DNA from: Ulva prolifera
Taxonomy: Eukaryota; Chlorophyta; Ulvophyceae; Ulvales; Ulvaceae
Assembly: GCA_023078555.1 (NCBI GenBank)
Contig: CM041201.1
Coordinates: 4,037,713 to 4,101,712 of the forward strand
Direction of reading: 5' to 3'
Length of the DNA: 64,000 nucleotides
Both the position numbers and the translations under genes were made by a program. The notes under the pieces are model-generated. The model saw only the letters and a program-made list of their open reading frames with translations, was not told where the DNA came from and made no database searches. Shown one piece after another: positions 35,601 through 46,819 of the stretch; the first letter of the stretch is position 1, and each line of letters begins with the position of its first letter.

Positions 35601-38600
35601 TGTCCGCACGACCGGCCTGTGACACGGCGGCCTCGGCCAGTGCGGCCATGCGTGCGCATGGCAGGGCTGCCGCGAGCACCTGTGGCCACAACTCCGGCAC
35701 ACGGTGCGATTGACCGCCTGCCCCGTCCAATGACCTGCATGCATGTGCACCTATGCCTTCTGCCAAAAGCATGTCCCCTAGCTCCTAGTATGCCCCCCCT
35801 CATCAACTCCGTAGAACCCTATCTAGTGTTGTATACGGCACCCTGCGGCAGCTCCCGACGGGACAGAGTGAAGAGGCGGATTTCACCGTTCACAGCAGAT
35901 CATATGCCATGACAACAACGGTGCGTGCCCAATGGACAGCAGCACTGTGCGCCAAAGAAGCACACCGATTCGGCAGGGGCACCCCCCAACCCACCCGTGC
36001 TGCGCCCTCCAGCACAAGCAGCCCCCATGCCGCAGCGCCCCACGGCAGCCCCTCCCCTCCTCCGGTCTCCGCCTCCCTGCCCCCTCGCTGGCGCTTCACC
36101 ACCGCCGCAACGGCGTCGCACGCCGCGGTCACGATCTGCGCCACCTCGGCCACGTCGAGCGCGTGCGGCAGCTCCCACAGGAGGTACCCCGCTGCTGCGA
36201 GCCACGCTGCCTGCTGTGCATCGGGCTCACGCATGCTGGCGCAGAAGGTCTCCAGAATCGGGTCCCCTGAGGCTGCTCCAACCTCAGCACCTGGAATTGC
36301 CCCATGCGTTTGACCATGTCCAGCCAGTATGCCACGCCAGCGTCTCATGCTGGTCGCGTGCAAAGACTCAACATGTACAAAACGACACTCCAGTGCGGCT
36401 GACCCGTCAGATTAGAGGCAGAGCGGCGTGCAGGCAACTATAGGGGGAAGGTAGAACTGTCCAGGCTGCTCTGGAGAATCATGCTATGAATCAGGTGCCA
36501 GTGATGGGGCTGCTGGCTTCAGGCAACAAGGCATCTCTGCACTGCAAGCAAACTTACGCATGCTCTCCACGTTGCACCTGTCAGGAAGGGCAGTTAGTCA
36601 ACAAGGCCTCACCTGCGGCTCCAGAGGGGGGTGGCGCGGAGGCGGGCGAGCGGCCGTAGCGGCGGCGGTGGCGGAGCACATGCATGGCCACCAGGCGCAC
36701 GGCGAGGGCCTGCGCGTGGCTGAGGGGCCCCGGCGGCGCGTGCGCGTGCACCAGCGAGCCCCACGGCGGCTCCGGAGGGTGCCGCAGCAGCCGCACCTCG
36801 GCACGCACCAGCGCCCACAGCTCCTGCATGCCGCGCCTCATGCATGCTCAGCGCGCCAATCACGACCACGTGCTCATGGCCGGCGGATCTGCGCGGTGCA
36901 GCCGTGCTGTGCGCCCGCGAACGAGCAGCTGCGGTGCTGCGCAAGCCACGGCGCTCTGAAGCGGCATGCTGCGCGCGGCCTGCTGCGCGGTCACCTCCGC
37001 ATCGCGGCCCGTGGCGGTCCTCCAGCGGATGCCCGCCATGCCGCGCGCAGCTGCGCGACAGCACGCACGAGGCCACAGGGGGCAGCTGTGTTACAAGCAC
37101 AAAGTCACGAGCGAGGCAGGTAGTACCACCGCAGGAACCACGCACACCACAGGGGCAGCTGTGTGGCCGCGCGGGCAGTAGACCTAATGTGAGGCGCACC
37201 TGGAAGAGGCGGCGGCGGCGCACGGCGTCTAGGCGGAGGGCTGCCAGGGCCGTCTGTGCACACGCGAGCCGAGCCTGCACTGCCAGCTGCGACTCCACCC
37301 CCGCCAGCGCCTCCCCCCACAGCAGCCGCACAAACGGCGCCGCGGCCTGGTACACCTGCACGACCCCGATCACCTAGATGCGCCGTACATAGCAGTTGCG
37401 AGGTATGCAGCGGAAGTGAGCAATGTTGGGCAACTGCAGCTCATGCTTCAGCAACACAGGCATTCATCCATACTTGCCGGCTGGAATTCAATTCATGAAA
37501 TGCATGAAACTGATTTGTATTTGAACAAGTGGCTGAGTCGACACAGAGCAACAGCCGCAATGAGTGCGGCCGACCATGGCTGCATGGAACACTTGCTAGG
37601 GAGACCAGGTGTGGATTCTTGCAGAGGTTGGCGGCAGGGGAAGGGGAGCACCATATGCACGCTGGCGTAGACCTGCACACCGTGCTGCAAAAAGAAACTC
37701 GAGAGCGCGGTGACGGCGGCGTGCGCCAATGCATGCTGGCCATGCATGCCCGCAAGGGCGGGGAAGAGCTCCGCGAACCACTCGAGCAGCTGCTGCGCGG
37801 CCGTGTGCGGCAGCGTGGCCGGCACAGCGCGCAGCAGCGCCTCCAGCCGCTGTAGCACCTTGGTGATCTCGGACGTGGTGGAGACGCTGCGAGACGCTCC
37901 CGCGAACTGTGTGCTGACCTGGCCGTCGGCGACCGCGGTGGCTAGCAGCACCTTTGCCTCAAGACACAGCATGCGTATCAACTCGGCAAAGTCTGCGGCT
38001 GAGCAGAGGGGGGGCAGGTAGGGGGAAGCGAGCATGGAGGACAGGGCACGCGAGTACGCCTCTCCAACTTCGGATGCCAGGCCGAATTCAGACATGCGGG
38101 AGACGGTGTGGGCGAACATGCGGCCGGCGACCCGCGTGGCGGCGGTGGGAGGGCGGTTGGGGCGGGTGGCGGAAGCAGCGACAGCTCGGAAGAGTTTGAC
38201 CAGGTTGGCATCTGGGCCCTTCTTGGATTTAACAACCTCGGTCTCAGCACAGGTGATGACTGCCCGTATGAGGCCCGGCCAGGAGATCCCTGCGAAAGAT
38301 ATGGCGTCCGTGGGTCGATTCGTGTGGCCTGGTGTTGCATGTGATCCAAAGAATGGTGTGTGTTTATGCACTGTGGTGAGGCGGTCTTGCACACATACAC
38401 AGGAGGGCTTGTGGTCCACGGCACAGCGCCAGCGAAGCTTACAGGAATTTATTAACCCATGGAGACTAGCTTTGTGGCCAGCTACGGCGACGGGGTAGGC
38501 GGCATACATGGAGCGGAGGGGTCCCCTTCGTTGCTGGCATATCGGATGGACTTCCCGGGAGACACAGTCCGGCGATCTAGGTACCGCTGCAGTGGCTCCG

Positions 38601-38788
38601 TATCGATGTGCTGCAGCAACTTCCTGGCTTCTCCCTGCATGCCGTCTTCATCGTGGCGATGCAGCGGGCGCGCTGGCCCGCGTTGAAGCTCCGTTGCAGT
38701 CCAAACAGCCACGACCAGGCCGTACCTTCCTATCCTTCGCTGTCGTTGATGTCAACCCATCAATAACATCTTCTACAATTTCGTCCAT
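17420..38788 (-). CDS. ATM: ATM-type PI3K-like protein kinase (whole gene)
   Basis: One minus-strand gene of about 21 kb with more than 25 exons. ATM kinases sense DNA double-strand breaks through the MRN complex in the nucleus and phosphorylate SQ/TQ sites. The assignment to ATM rather than ATR, TOR or DNA-PK rests on the N-terminal TAN-like start (MDEIVEDVIDGL, then RKLLQHIDTEPLQRYLDRR), a HEAT segment (ADPCVRVRLAAAVAVPSIF), the FAT segment (YLAYQMASRL, then AVQHPHHVLLHLL), the kinase loops (DDLRQDAVMQQ, GLGDRHGSNVLL, HIDLGIAFE) and an ATM-like final FPGWAPWL. The start ATG is 38788-38786 in a CACCATGG context; the stop is 17422-17420. The first four exons and the last fourteen join in phase; the middle exons are less certain. 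Two retroelement-derived insertions lie in its introns (37092-37151 and 21262-21372). No disabling change is visible in the kinase. Confidence 0.95.
18046..19416 (-). CDS. ATM: ATM kinase-domain exons
   Basis: Exons 19416-19096, 18895-18474 and 18361-18046 join in phase. The first contains the N-lobe (YEGLPYVTKVLTNIRFVGG). The second has RHKQLVKSNDDLRQDAVMQQ and the helices before the catalytic loop, and ends TSAMLW. The third has GLGDRHGSNVLL (catalytic loop with D, H and N), HIDLGIAFE (Mg-binding D) and the activation loop PTPELTPFRMTRDVVDG. All residues expected for an active PIKK are present. Confidence 0.95.
19815..24319 (-). CDS. ATM: ATM FAT-domain exons
   Basis: Eight exons join in phase: 24319-24086, 23903-23697, 23627-23556, 23299-23033, 22634-22244, 21786-21618, 21049-20734 and 20168-19815. 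Landmark matches to ATM include ALQYLELWAAAH at the start, GVQRCLAQLGCGSLL, WRLEEAKLLWASGRQQLAVK, RLAHFADRQHGAAVKHL and YDMRAMLRLVQLWLQN. The FAT domain clamps the kinase and bears regulatory contacts. The 21.6-21.05 kb intron contains a solitary retroelement tail repeat. Confidence 0.92.
21262..21372 (-). repeat. Solitary retroelement tail repeat in an ATM intron
   Basis: This segment matches the ~105-bp tail unit of the 3-5 kb retroelements (GGACAGAGGCCGGGCATG, CATGGCACTAGGCCGGGCACG) and continues about 40 bases into the end of their coding frame (to about 21390). It is a strongly 5'-truncated insertion, in the same orientation as the gene, between the exons at 21786-21618 and 21049-20734. 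Confidence 0.8.
24755..37199 (-). CDS. ATM: ATM middle: HEAT-repeat solenoid exons
   Basis: Exon-like blocks with ATM-like alternating helices lie at about 36820-36600, 36360-35950, 35770-35440, 34800-34260, 34100-33750, 33420-32940, 32700-32310, 31520-31300, 31100-30640, 30430-30100, 29710-29220, 29060-28690, 28345-28080, 27630-27130 and 27010-26458. The last two (26040-25749 and 25434-24755) are resolved and join in phase. The final one ends in WIRIDFLQ, which continues into the FAT domain. The helices are Ala/Leu-rich and poorly conserved, as HEAT solenoids are between phyla, so individual boundaries here are estimates. Introns carry frequent TGCATGCA octamers. Confidence 0.7.
31543..31610. 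repeat. 34-bp tandem duplication in ATM intron
   Basis: Two identical 34-base units (31543-31576 and 31577-31610), each beginning CAGCAAGGGCGTCGGTTC. They lie just upstream, in gene orientation, of a HEAT-repeat exon. Confidence 0.9.
37092..37151 (-). mobile_element. 5'-truncated SINE-like insertion in an ATM intron
   Basis: On the minus strand this reads GTGCGTGGTTCCTGCGGTGG, the core ACTACCTGCCTCGC and CTTGTAA, the 3' end of the SINE-like family. It is flanked by GGGGCAGCTGTGT at 37079-37091 and 37152-37164, a 13-base duplication that extends to 17 bases with one extra G. It lies in the intron beginning at 37199. Confidence 0.8.
37200..38788 (-). CDS. ATM: ATM exons 1-4: N-terminal TAN region
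   Basis: Exon 1 is 38788-38726 (21 codons, GTACGG donor), exon 2 is 38634-38508 (acceptor GGCATGCAG, donor GTATGC), exon 3 begins at 38289 after TTCGCAG, and exon 4 ends at 37200 with a GTGCGC donor. Exon 3 carries the Tel1/ATM N-terminal motif region, seen as DANLVKLFRAVAAS followed by a long helix pair and LASPYLPPL. Exon 3 ends at 37661 or 37673 (GTGCAT or GTCTAC donor, both phase 0), and exon 4 most likely starts at 37355. In ATM/Tel1 this region contributes to nuclear localisation and damage-site recruitment. Confidence 0.88.
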
Positions 38789-39209
38789 GGTGATGTCACT
38801 CTTGGATGAACGCCAACGGGACACAGTCAAACTCGAAGCAGGACATGCAGGCCGGATGTGCCCTGGCACTGGGCGCTCGCGCTCCTACATCGCACCAAGA
38901 CTACAACTGTCATATCAGAATGAATTCTTCCTGCAGTTGATGTTTCTTCCGTTAGAGGCTCGCAAGATCCTATACGGCAAGATCTCGTGCCACTGGCTGT
39001 CAGAACTGCACCAGCCATGCGCTGTCACTGGCGATGCGAAGCAGCGGTCCTGAACATGCACACGCCACAAGCAATCGCAACTCTGCGCAGATGTATACAC
39101 TCATGGCAGCCACGCACTCGAGGCTATGTACACAAGTAGGTTACGCCGCTGCACAATTGGCTGCGGTTTGAAACACGACGAATCCGGACGCCGCGCTGGC
39201 CACTCTCCG

Positions 39210-39211
<2 letters not shown>

Positions 39212-39242
<31 letters not shown>
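39212..39242. repeat. Run of 31 C upstream of ATM
   Basis: Thirty-one consecutive C residues, 424 bases upstream of the ATM start codon. The minus (ATM sense) strand therefore carries a G run in the likely promoter area. Confidence 0.95.
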
Positions 39243-39243
<1 letters not shown>

Positions 39244-41191
39244 ATTCGGCACATCTGCGGCATTCTCACAGCTCACCCGAGCACACCACTGTGGCATTTG
39301 AGACCAGACAGCTCTGATTCCATGGCATGTTAGTGTGCATAGATTAGAGACCATGACCACCGTTTTCAGGCCTCAGCCTCAACAAAATGAGGCCGTGGTG
39401 TTAGCCTGTGTCTCTGCTGGCGCCCTAAATCGCAGCTCTGTGACATTCACACAGCCACAGGGCATGATTCAATTGCATTGCAGGTGTTGAAAATTCCGGT
39501 GCTGTTGCCTTTCCTTACAGTGAAACCAGTGGAAACCTGCTCAGACATAGCGTGCGTGTCACACATGCACTGCGGATGCCTGCAATCTCATTGCTGAGGC
39601 ATTTTGCCGCTCTGCGACCATGGTGTAGTGACGATCGGATGCCAACTCTAATTCAGGTGAATGCTGTGTGAGCCTACGTGCGTGTGCAGTGAAGCGGACA
39701 AACAGCCATGCATGCATTGGTTCTGCCCTGGTGCTGCCTTTGATGCGGGGCTGTTGGAAACAGCGTGCTGCCTTGTTCTTCCGCAATCAGTGCAACGACT
39801 CCCGTAACACCGCGACGATGCGATCCGTTGCAACACAGAAACACAAAGTGCAAGCTAGCATGCGGGCCGATGCTGCTGCAGGCAGTAGGCTCCAGGGCAC
39901 ACATCGCTTGTATGGCAGCTGTGGTGGTGGCCCATTTGGCATCACTGCAAGATGACATGATGTGTCCCTGATGTACATCACGGTAGCTATCAGTTGTGTT
40001 ATCGGGTACGAAGCGGCTGCAGCATCATTCGCATCTGCCTTGAACGGCTGGCTGCGATGGCGTCACTGTCACAAATGCTATGCTTTATGCAGGTCAGACG
40101 CGCAGTCTTAGTACAGGTCAGGTCAGGACAGCCAGCGTTCCATACCTGCTGCGAACGGAGGTAGAACCGAGGAACGCTCAAGGGGAGATGCTGGTACCGT
40201 GAAACAGTAGAGAGCATGGTCACAGATATGTGGTCCCGTTGCCTCGGAGTTGTCAATGTCCAATAGGATACGGCTCAGTAAATTCAGATGTACTTTACTT
40301 TACTTTACAGATCACTGTGTGCACACTAATATATGCACACTGAACAGCCAAGATTACGGCGGGAGATCCGTCACAGGATCTCCCTCACTACTCCGGGACA
40401 ATCCCGCTGGCGGCTTACCCCTGCACTCGATCCGCAGACTGATCGTGCATGGATGCACCTGTCACCACACTGCTGCCTGCAGGCTCATGCATTGTGACAC
40501 CGCCCCCTCCCCCTCGTCCTCGCCCCTGCAGTCAGTGTCATCCCTGCCATGCACACGGTGGCGGCTGCGCTTGCGGCGGTGCAACACATTGTGGTGAAGC
40601 GCCCGGATCCATCTCGAGCTGGGCTCAAGATCTTCGACATATGCAAGCTTAACTAGTGCACAGCCCAAGAGATTAACATTTGCATGCATGCATTCCTCGG
40701 TGCCTCGCACAGTACCCTCTGTACTGCTTGTTTGTTGCAAGGGCTGTATCGGGTCACACCGAAAGATCTGCACAGAAAGAAGGCACCGCCACGCCACCCT
40801 GACCCTGGACACGCCAACATGTCGCTCCCCGACTGTCTGCAACAGTCTGGCCGAGACGCAGTGGCGCATACAACTGCCGCACCACGCGGGTTCATGCAGT
40901 AGTGCAGCTCGCTAGCTCTCTGAGATGTGCCTACTTGTCACGACAACCACCCCCTCCCTACCCATGCATGGGCAGGTAGCTCAAGCCTGGTAGGCCGCAG
41001 CATCCACAACACATGCATCATGACGGCACCCAGGGCTCCCTTCAGGGGTTCCCATCATATACTTCGGGGGCGCGTCTGCATGCAATCACGCCCTCGAACT
41101 ACGGCAGGACCATGGCATGCATATGCACCAGGCATGCCATCACGTTTACGCGTGTGCATCCGTCACACAAGACAGCCATATGCGCTCTCCT

Positions 41192-41392
41192 TGCTGTTGG
41201 GCGGGGTTCGGGTGGGGATGGGCGTGTGGGCATGGGCGTGTGTGTGGTTGTGTTGCCGTGTCGCTGTGTCCGGCGCGGGTGCTGCCGTTGCGTGGGTGTT
41301 TTGGTGTGCGCTTTGTGTGGCTTGCTGCGTGGTGTGCGTTTCCCCTGATTCTTGCTTGCGGTGCTACCTGCCTCGCTTGCTTTGTCCTTGTA
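41192..41392 (+). mobile_element. SINE-like insertion with perfect 27-bp target-site duplication
   Basis: The 27-base sequence at 41165-41191 (begins ACACAAGACAGCC, ends CGCTCTCCT) is repeated without mismatch at 41393-41419. Between them lie 201 bases: a GT-rich 5' two-thirds (GGGCGTGTGGGCATGGGCG, GTGTGTGGTTGTGTTGCCG) and the family core GCGGTGCTACCTGCCTCGC with TTTGTCCTTGTA. The long duplication, absence of terminal inverted repeats and fixed 3' end fit target-primed reverse transcription of a non-autonomous element. I see no clear pol III A/B boxes by eye. Confidence 0.85.
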
Positions 41393-42403
41393 ACACAAGA
41401 CAGCCATATGCGCTCTCCTGAGGTTCTTGGCTTTGGCCCATGGGTGCTCAGCATGGCCACGTAAAGGAAAATACAATTGTTTGTGATTAGGCCAATCAGC
41501 CATATCATTTACAAGCCCTCCGCAGGTGCGGATGCCGCGACAACAGGCCGGGGAGGGAAATCACATGGACATCGACAGATCTGGCCCCTGCCAGACCACC
41601 ATGTGCACTGCACTGGCACACGCGGGGGCTCCTGCTGTGCTGAGCGAGGGCGCACAGCACAGGAGGTGCGGCGCGCCGGGCGAACTCATGATCGGGCGCA
41701 TGATCGTTTGCCAGAAGGATCCTCGAGGGGTTTTGCTGCTGCTTATACATATAACGTACGAACAGGATGCTGTCTTCAGCAGCTGCGTTAGGCAATCAAA
41801 ATCGCCTACATCTCCTGAGCTCTTGACCGTCCCGCGCTGCAGCAAATTCGCAGGAGATTTTCAAATGGGGCTCAGCGCCCGCGTGGGAGGGGCCTGCGTC
41901 GGTTGCAATTGTGGCCGGTACCTGGGCAGGTACTCCTTGGGGTCAGCATTGCTGTTCTGCGATGCAATGGCCCAAGCCGATGCCCCTGTAGGTAAGGCGC
42001 GTTGAGCTGATTCGAGTTATTACGCTTTATGTCCATGTCAGCTTCAGGCCGGCTGTCCTTGGTGTGAGGGCGTTCTCAAAATCTCGATGTCCCGGCATAG
42101 CGCATCAGAAGCACGCAAAGCCATCAGCGTGGAGAGGTCGAACTCGAACATTCGAAGCGCCCCAGCTGGGCGAACTTGATGGGCCCCGAATCGCGTTCAA
42201 TGTTATGGTTGCAAAGAGCGAGGAAACATGACAACAATAGTGCGTCGGAAACGTTCACGTGAAATTAGTGCTCGGCGCTCGCCTACGTAGCGCAAGTAAG
42301 CCTTTCAACATAGGGCAATTGCGCCAGCCCGGGTTGACAGGCTGAAGAGCTGCTGGAGCCCAGCAGTATGTAGATTTTGTTTTATTGTTGCTGAATATCT
42401 CTT

Positions 42404-45400
42404 ATGATGAGAGCGGTTGCAGGTTTTGTTATCTGCTTCTTGGAGCTGTTGAGCTGCACACACACGCAGGCAGCAGCAGACGGTGACGAAGATGTCCTTC
42501 TCCGGAGCCCGGCGCAATGGGAAGTCATGGAGAAAATATATAGAGAGGCAGTAGATACTCGTACCATCGAGGCGACCCACGACGGCACCTTTGACGCCAC
42601 GGCAACGTTGGGCTTCAGGCCGCAGGTCAGCAGTACTCATTGCCAGCCGAACAAACGCATAACGTGATATATGCAGGTGTCTATGACGCTGCATAAGCTC
42701 AGCGTCAGTGTGATCCTTGTGTCATGGCTCAAATGTGTTTTGACGCCCTCTCAGCAGTAGAAACTCTCTGGTGAGTCAAAGTACTAGTCATGACCGCGAC
42801 CCCCAGCCGCGGGCTGAGGATGGTCGTACAGAGCTTGGCCCATTTTAGCACGCATCGATGTTGTGTATCAAACAACGTATTTCATGCCCATCGCCGGCTG
42901 CGCAAAATGCACACCCGTGCATTTGCAACCTACATGGGCGCGTCAGTCTGAGAGTCCGCAACGTACTGTTACCGACACAATGCAGTTCTGTATGATTTTG
43001 CTTAAGCGTGGCTATCGACATGTGTTGTTTTGTTTCATTGGGGTGGCGCGCTCAACGGTCAGCTGTGGGCACTTCGGCACCGAGTTCCAGCGGACATGCA
43101 AGCTCGTAAACCACGTCTCGCAAGCTTGAAGTAATGGCTGCGGCGCATTGCCCACCGCCGAAAGTACCATCGGTTGCATGCAAGTACCTAAATGTGCATT
43201 ACAGCAGTGTACTGCAGAGGACAATCGATTATGTACATTTGTCATTCATTGCGATATCCAACAATTTCAAGCCTAGTCCATCGGCACATTGCCTCCAGAG
43301 CTGTTGACGCTGATTCCATGCAATGCCATGTCCCATGGGCACCAAGCGCTCAGCCCTCACCTGGGCCTGATCACGGACACAGGAACCACAGGAACACAGC
43401 CCTTGTGGGCACACATCACAGACCCCGGCCACACAACACACTGTCTGTCAATTCAGCAAATCACCTGCGCAGCTGCACCATCTCCATGCGCTGCTGCTGC
43501 TGCTGCTGCGTCAGTGGCCTCTGCACATGTGAATCAACGCATGAGGTACATGCATGCAGGTCAACTGGATCGATCTCTGGGGCCCGACGTTCACGTGCCC
43601 GACGATGGAACACGTGGGCGTTGTCGGCGATGGCGGTAAGTGGCTGTGCGCCGTTGACAAGCTCCTGCAGCGGTGCGCCCCGACGTCCCTCCCCGCCTCC
43701 CCCCAAGCGCCACTTCTGCCCCCCTCCTGGCTGCCAGGCCCGCGTGTTGCACCCAGCGAGCATCCGAGTGCACAGCTCTACCAGCATGGCTCAACACCAC
43801 GTGCGGGCGACGACACCAGCACCGTATCAAGGGCCCAGATCTCCCGAAATCGGCACAAGGTTGACCGAGCATGTCACAGTGTTTCGATTGCCGTTCACGC
43901 TGGGGTGCTGGCAGCCCCACCCTGGCCATGACAACAGCCGACCCCTCGCTGCCGCACCCCCACGTCAGCAACACCCGCCGGCATGCATGAGCCGGAACCC
44001 CCCCCGCAAGCATGAACGAATACACAGCAGACAAGTGCCTTTGCTATTGGATGATGTATTTGCAGCACCAGCAGCTCCAGCCCACCGCGCGCCGGCATGC
44101 CAGACACACGCGTTCCACTGCTTCCGGAGGCACTGACGCGGCGGCTCCGGCCTTGCGCTGCAGGCAGGGCTGCGTGGTGTACTCCCTCGGCTCGTTTGAC
44201 GACTTCACGTTTGAGGCCGCAGTGCTGCAGCGCACGGCGTGCACGGTGCACGTGTTCGACCCCACGGTGCTGCCCTCGGAGATGCGGCGGCGGGAGGAGG
44301 TGCTGAACGGCGACGGCCCCGTGCGCGTGCGCTGGCACTCCATCGGCATATCCGACGAAGACACTGACCACTCCTCGTGCGCCGTTTCCTCCTTCCCCTT
44401 ACCCCCCGATTCGCATAGCTATGCTGCATACTAGACTGTGTCGTATGGACTGCATATGCATGCACTGCGAGTACTGCATAGTGGAAACGTTCATGTTTTA
44501 TGGCCGGCAGCGCGCATGTTTTCGTGCATGCAATTCTGCAGCCGGTCGCAACATGGGTGTGGTCACAGAAGCACCTCTCAGTGAACAAGAGATGTATGCA
44601 TTCGGTGCTTTCGCGCCCGACGGTAGGCTGACTGGCCAACGCTGACCGCTGCGTCGGCCTCAGATGACGCGATTCCGACACTTCGGCCCGCTCCAGAGGT
44701 AGGCTTGCATGCAGGGCACTGAAGAAGTGCTACGGAGGTCTGCATCTCCCAGGCACCCGCCGATCGCTCTCCCCCGCCGCTGCCTCAGCCAGCCCGACTG
44801 GCGAGCGGACGGAGGTGCGCCAGATGATGTGGCAGCCCGCCGACGCCGACGGCCACATGGACCGCGCGGGCGGCTTCGCCCCCTCCGAAGGGGTCTACTC
44901 AGCGACAGCGGGGCGCGAGGGGGCTGTGCGGGATGTGCTGTGGGAGCTCAGCGCGCAGCGCGACCGCATTGTGTCGGCGGTGGACACGTGCGGGCCTGCC
45001 TCGCACCGGCCGCGCGGGATCGCGCCGCTCCCCGATGCCGTGGCCACGGGCGCGGATATCGCGGGCATCAGCGAGACGCCGCATGGCGACGCGCGGACGC
45101 TGTGCCGTATGGCCACGCTGCCCTCCGTCATGAAGGTGCGGCATGCATGTACCTCGTGCATTGCTATAGCTTGTGTAAATATCGGACTGCATAGCTGCCG
45201 TCTACGCATGCATGCATGGCATGTATGACTGTACGAACCCATCCGCCGCAAGATGACCTAGGCAAGACGATGACGATGCATGCGTACAGACGCTCGGGCA
45301 CGACTGGCTGGACGTTCTGAAGATGGACATCGAGGGCTCAGAGTTCCAGGCGCTGCGGCACCTCGCGGGCCTCCCCGGCGATGCGATGCGCTTCACGCAG

Positions 45401-45667
45401 CTGCAGCTTGAGCTGCACTGGGGCCGCGGGGTGGCCGCGGCGGCGCCGAACGTCGAGCAACTGCGCCTGCTGGCCGCCCTGCAGCGCCGCGGCTTCCGCA
45501 TGGCGCTGCTGGAGCCCAACATCTACTTCAACGCGCAGACGTGCCACGAGCTGGCGCTGCTCAAGATGGACGCGTGCGGGAACATTGTCGCGCCGGATCC
45601 CGGGCCGGAGGCGCCGGATCCTGGGCCGGAGGCGCCATCGCAGCCGCAGCCGCAGCGACAAGCGTAG
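42404..45667 (+). CDS. METTL24-like methyltransferase (secretory or membrane), five exons
   Basis: Exons 42404-42625, 43560-43672, 44164-44376, 44793-45135 and 45290-45667 join in phase to 422 codons plus TAG. Exon 1 begins MMRAVAGFVICFLELL, a signal peptide or anchor. Exon 2 has LWGPTFTCPTMEHVG and VGDGGKWLC. Exon 3 opens with CVVYSLGSFDDFTFE and a VFDPT strand, the SAM-binding fold of the METTL24/Methyltransf_22 family. Exons 4-5 carry LCRMATLPSVMK and DVLKMDIEGSEFQ, the family's acidic DxEG strand. The tail has two copies of PDPGPEA. The likely role is S-adenosylmethionine-dependent methylation in the secretory pathway; the substrate is unknown even in the family. The exon 3-4 junction (GTGCGC donor, GCCAG acceptor) is the least certain, and the 43559 acceptor is a TGCATGCAG. 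Confidence 0.82.
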
Positions 45668-46819
45668 CTCATGTGCACAACGCAGGTGGCCTTGGTGCTG
45701 GTGCTGTGTGGCAGGCCTCTGCGGCACACTTGTGCATTAGCGGCAGCCTGCGGAATGGAAGTGCGTGTGCCGTGGTGGTGAAGTTTGAGTGATGAGGCGC
45801 AGACGGTGCGGGTGCTGCGTGCATGCCATGCCTACTCCGCAGCGCTGAAGGAGGGGGGTTCCGGGAGTGCGGCACAGGTGCAGTGCTCAGGGCCAGGATG
45901 TGGGCTGCTCCTGGAGAGACTCTGGGCCGCAGTGCGTCTGGGAGCTATGAGAGACCCTGCTTCATGGCCCTTGATTGAGAGTGTACCACCGCAGGGATGC
46001 GCCTGTCGTTGATCTGTTACACTGGCTCGACGGGGCTCACTGCTGCGTGGGAATGGGGGGTAGTCCGGACTTGGGTTTCAGGAGTGAGATGCGGTGCTCA
46101 TGACAGCTCGCAGCTTCGTTCGGTTACAGAACGTGCACCCGTTGATGTGTAAGCAAAAACTCGCAGCAGGCACAGTGACAGCTGTGGTGTTGCCTCAGGC
46201 CAACCATGTGACTACATGTATTTCTGATACACCAGCAATTGACTGAAAAAACACAAAAACGCACACATGAGTGACAGCTCAGAAAGTCTGTGGAGCTGAT
46301 TCTCAGGGCTTGTGGCATTTATGTTCGTCTACATCCTCTCGGGTCTCGTGGTACAAGCATGCTGCAAGCTCTGTGTATTATAAAGCTGCCGTTGCCTGGC
46401 AGAACTCCCTTCAATGAGCAGGAACGTCGATGCCATGTGATGATTTGCTAACACGGATCACACAGTCGTAGCACAAGCTCTGTAGCCGCAGGATGTTCTG
46501 GTAATGGTCTGGCCGGGGCCTGGAGGTCTGGCAAGGGCACGGTGCCTACCAGTGCCACCGTGAGTCACCGATGGCAATCGTGGACGCGCACTCGCGAAGA
46601 GTACCACGACTGCGTCTGTGATGCATGCTGTACTGTTGCATGTGCCAAACGCTATTTTGTGCGCGTGCCATGTGATTATGACGTGCATGCAGGCAGATTC
46701 GTCTCAGCAAATTCAGTAGCGCAGTCACCAGTTGGTGTCCTCCGCTCTCCACAGAGCAGTCATAAAGGCACATGGTGTAGATGGAAATTGTCAGTCGCTG
46801 CAACGCGTGATCCTCCTCA
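45668..46819. other. Intergenic region between the methyltransferase gene and MED6
   Basis: Two plus-strand genes are separated by 1.15 kb that holds the 3' flank of one and the 5' flank of the other. I see no further gene or repeat in it. Confidence 0.6.

Larger units (their letters stand above)
38789..42403. other. Intergenic region between ATM and the methyltransferase gene
   Basis: This is the divergent 5' flank of both neighbours. It holds a 31-C run at 39212-39242, a TACTTTACTTTACTTTACAG motif near 40292, and the SINE-like insertion at 41192-41392. No gene is supported; frames are short and on both strands. Confidence 0.6.

Noticed and set aside
42863-43129. 88-codon frame as an extra exon of the methyltransferase gene
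   Set aside because: Exons 1 and 2 already join in phase, and this frame lacks any family motif.
43490-43515. Short CTG/GCT run resembling a trinucleotide expansion
   Set aside because: Only about six units, in an intron of the methyltransferase gene; not a notable expansion.
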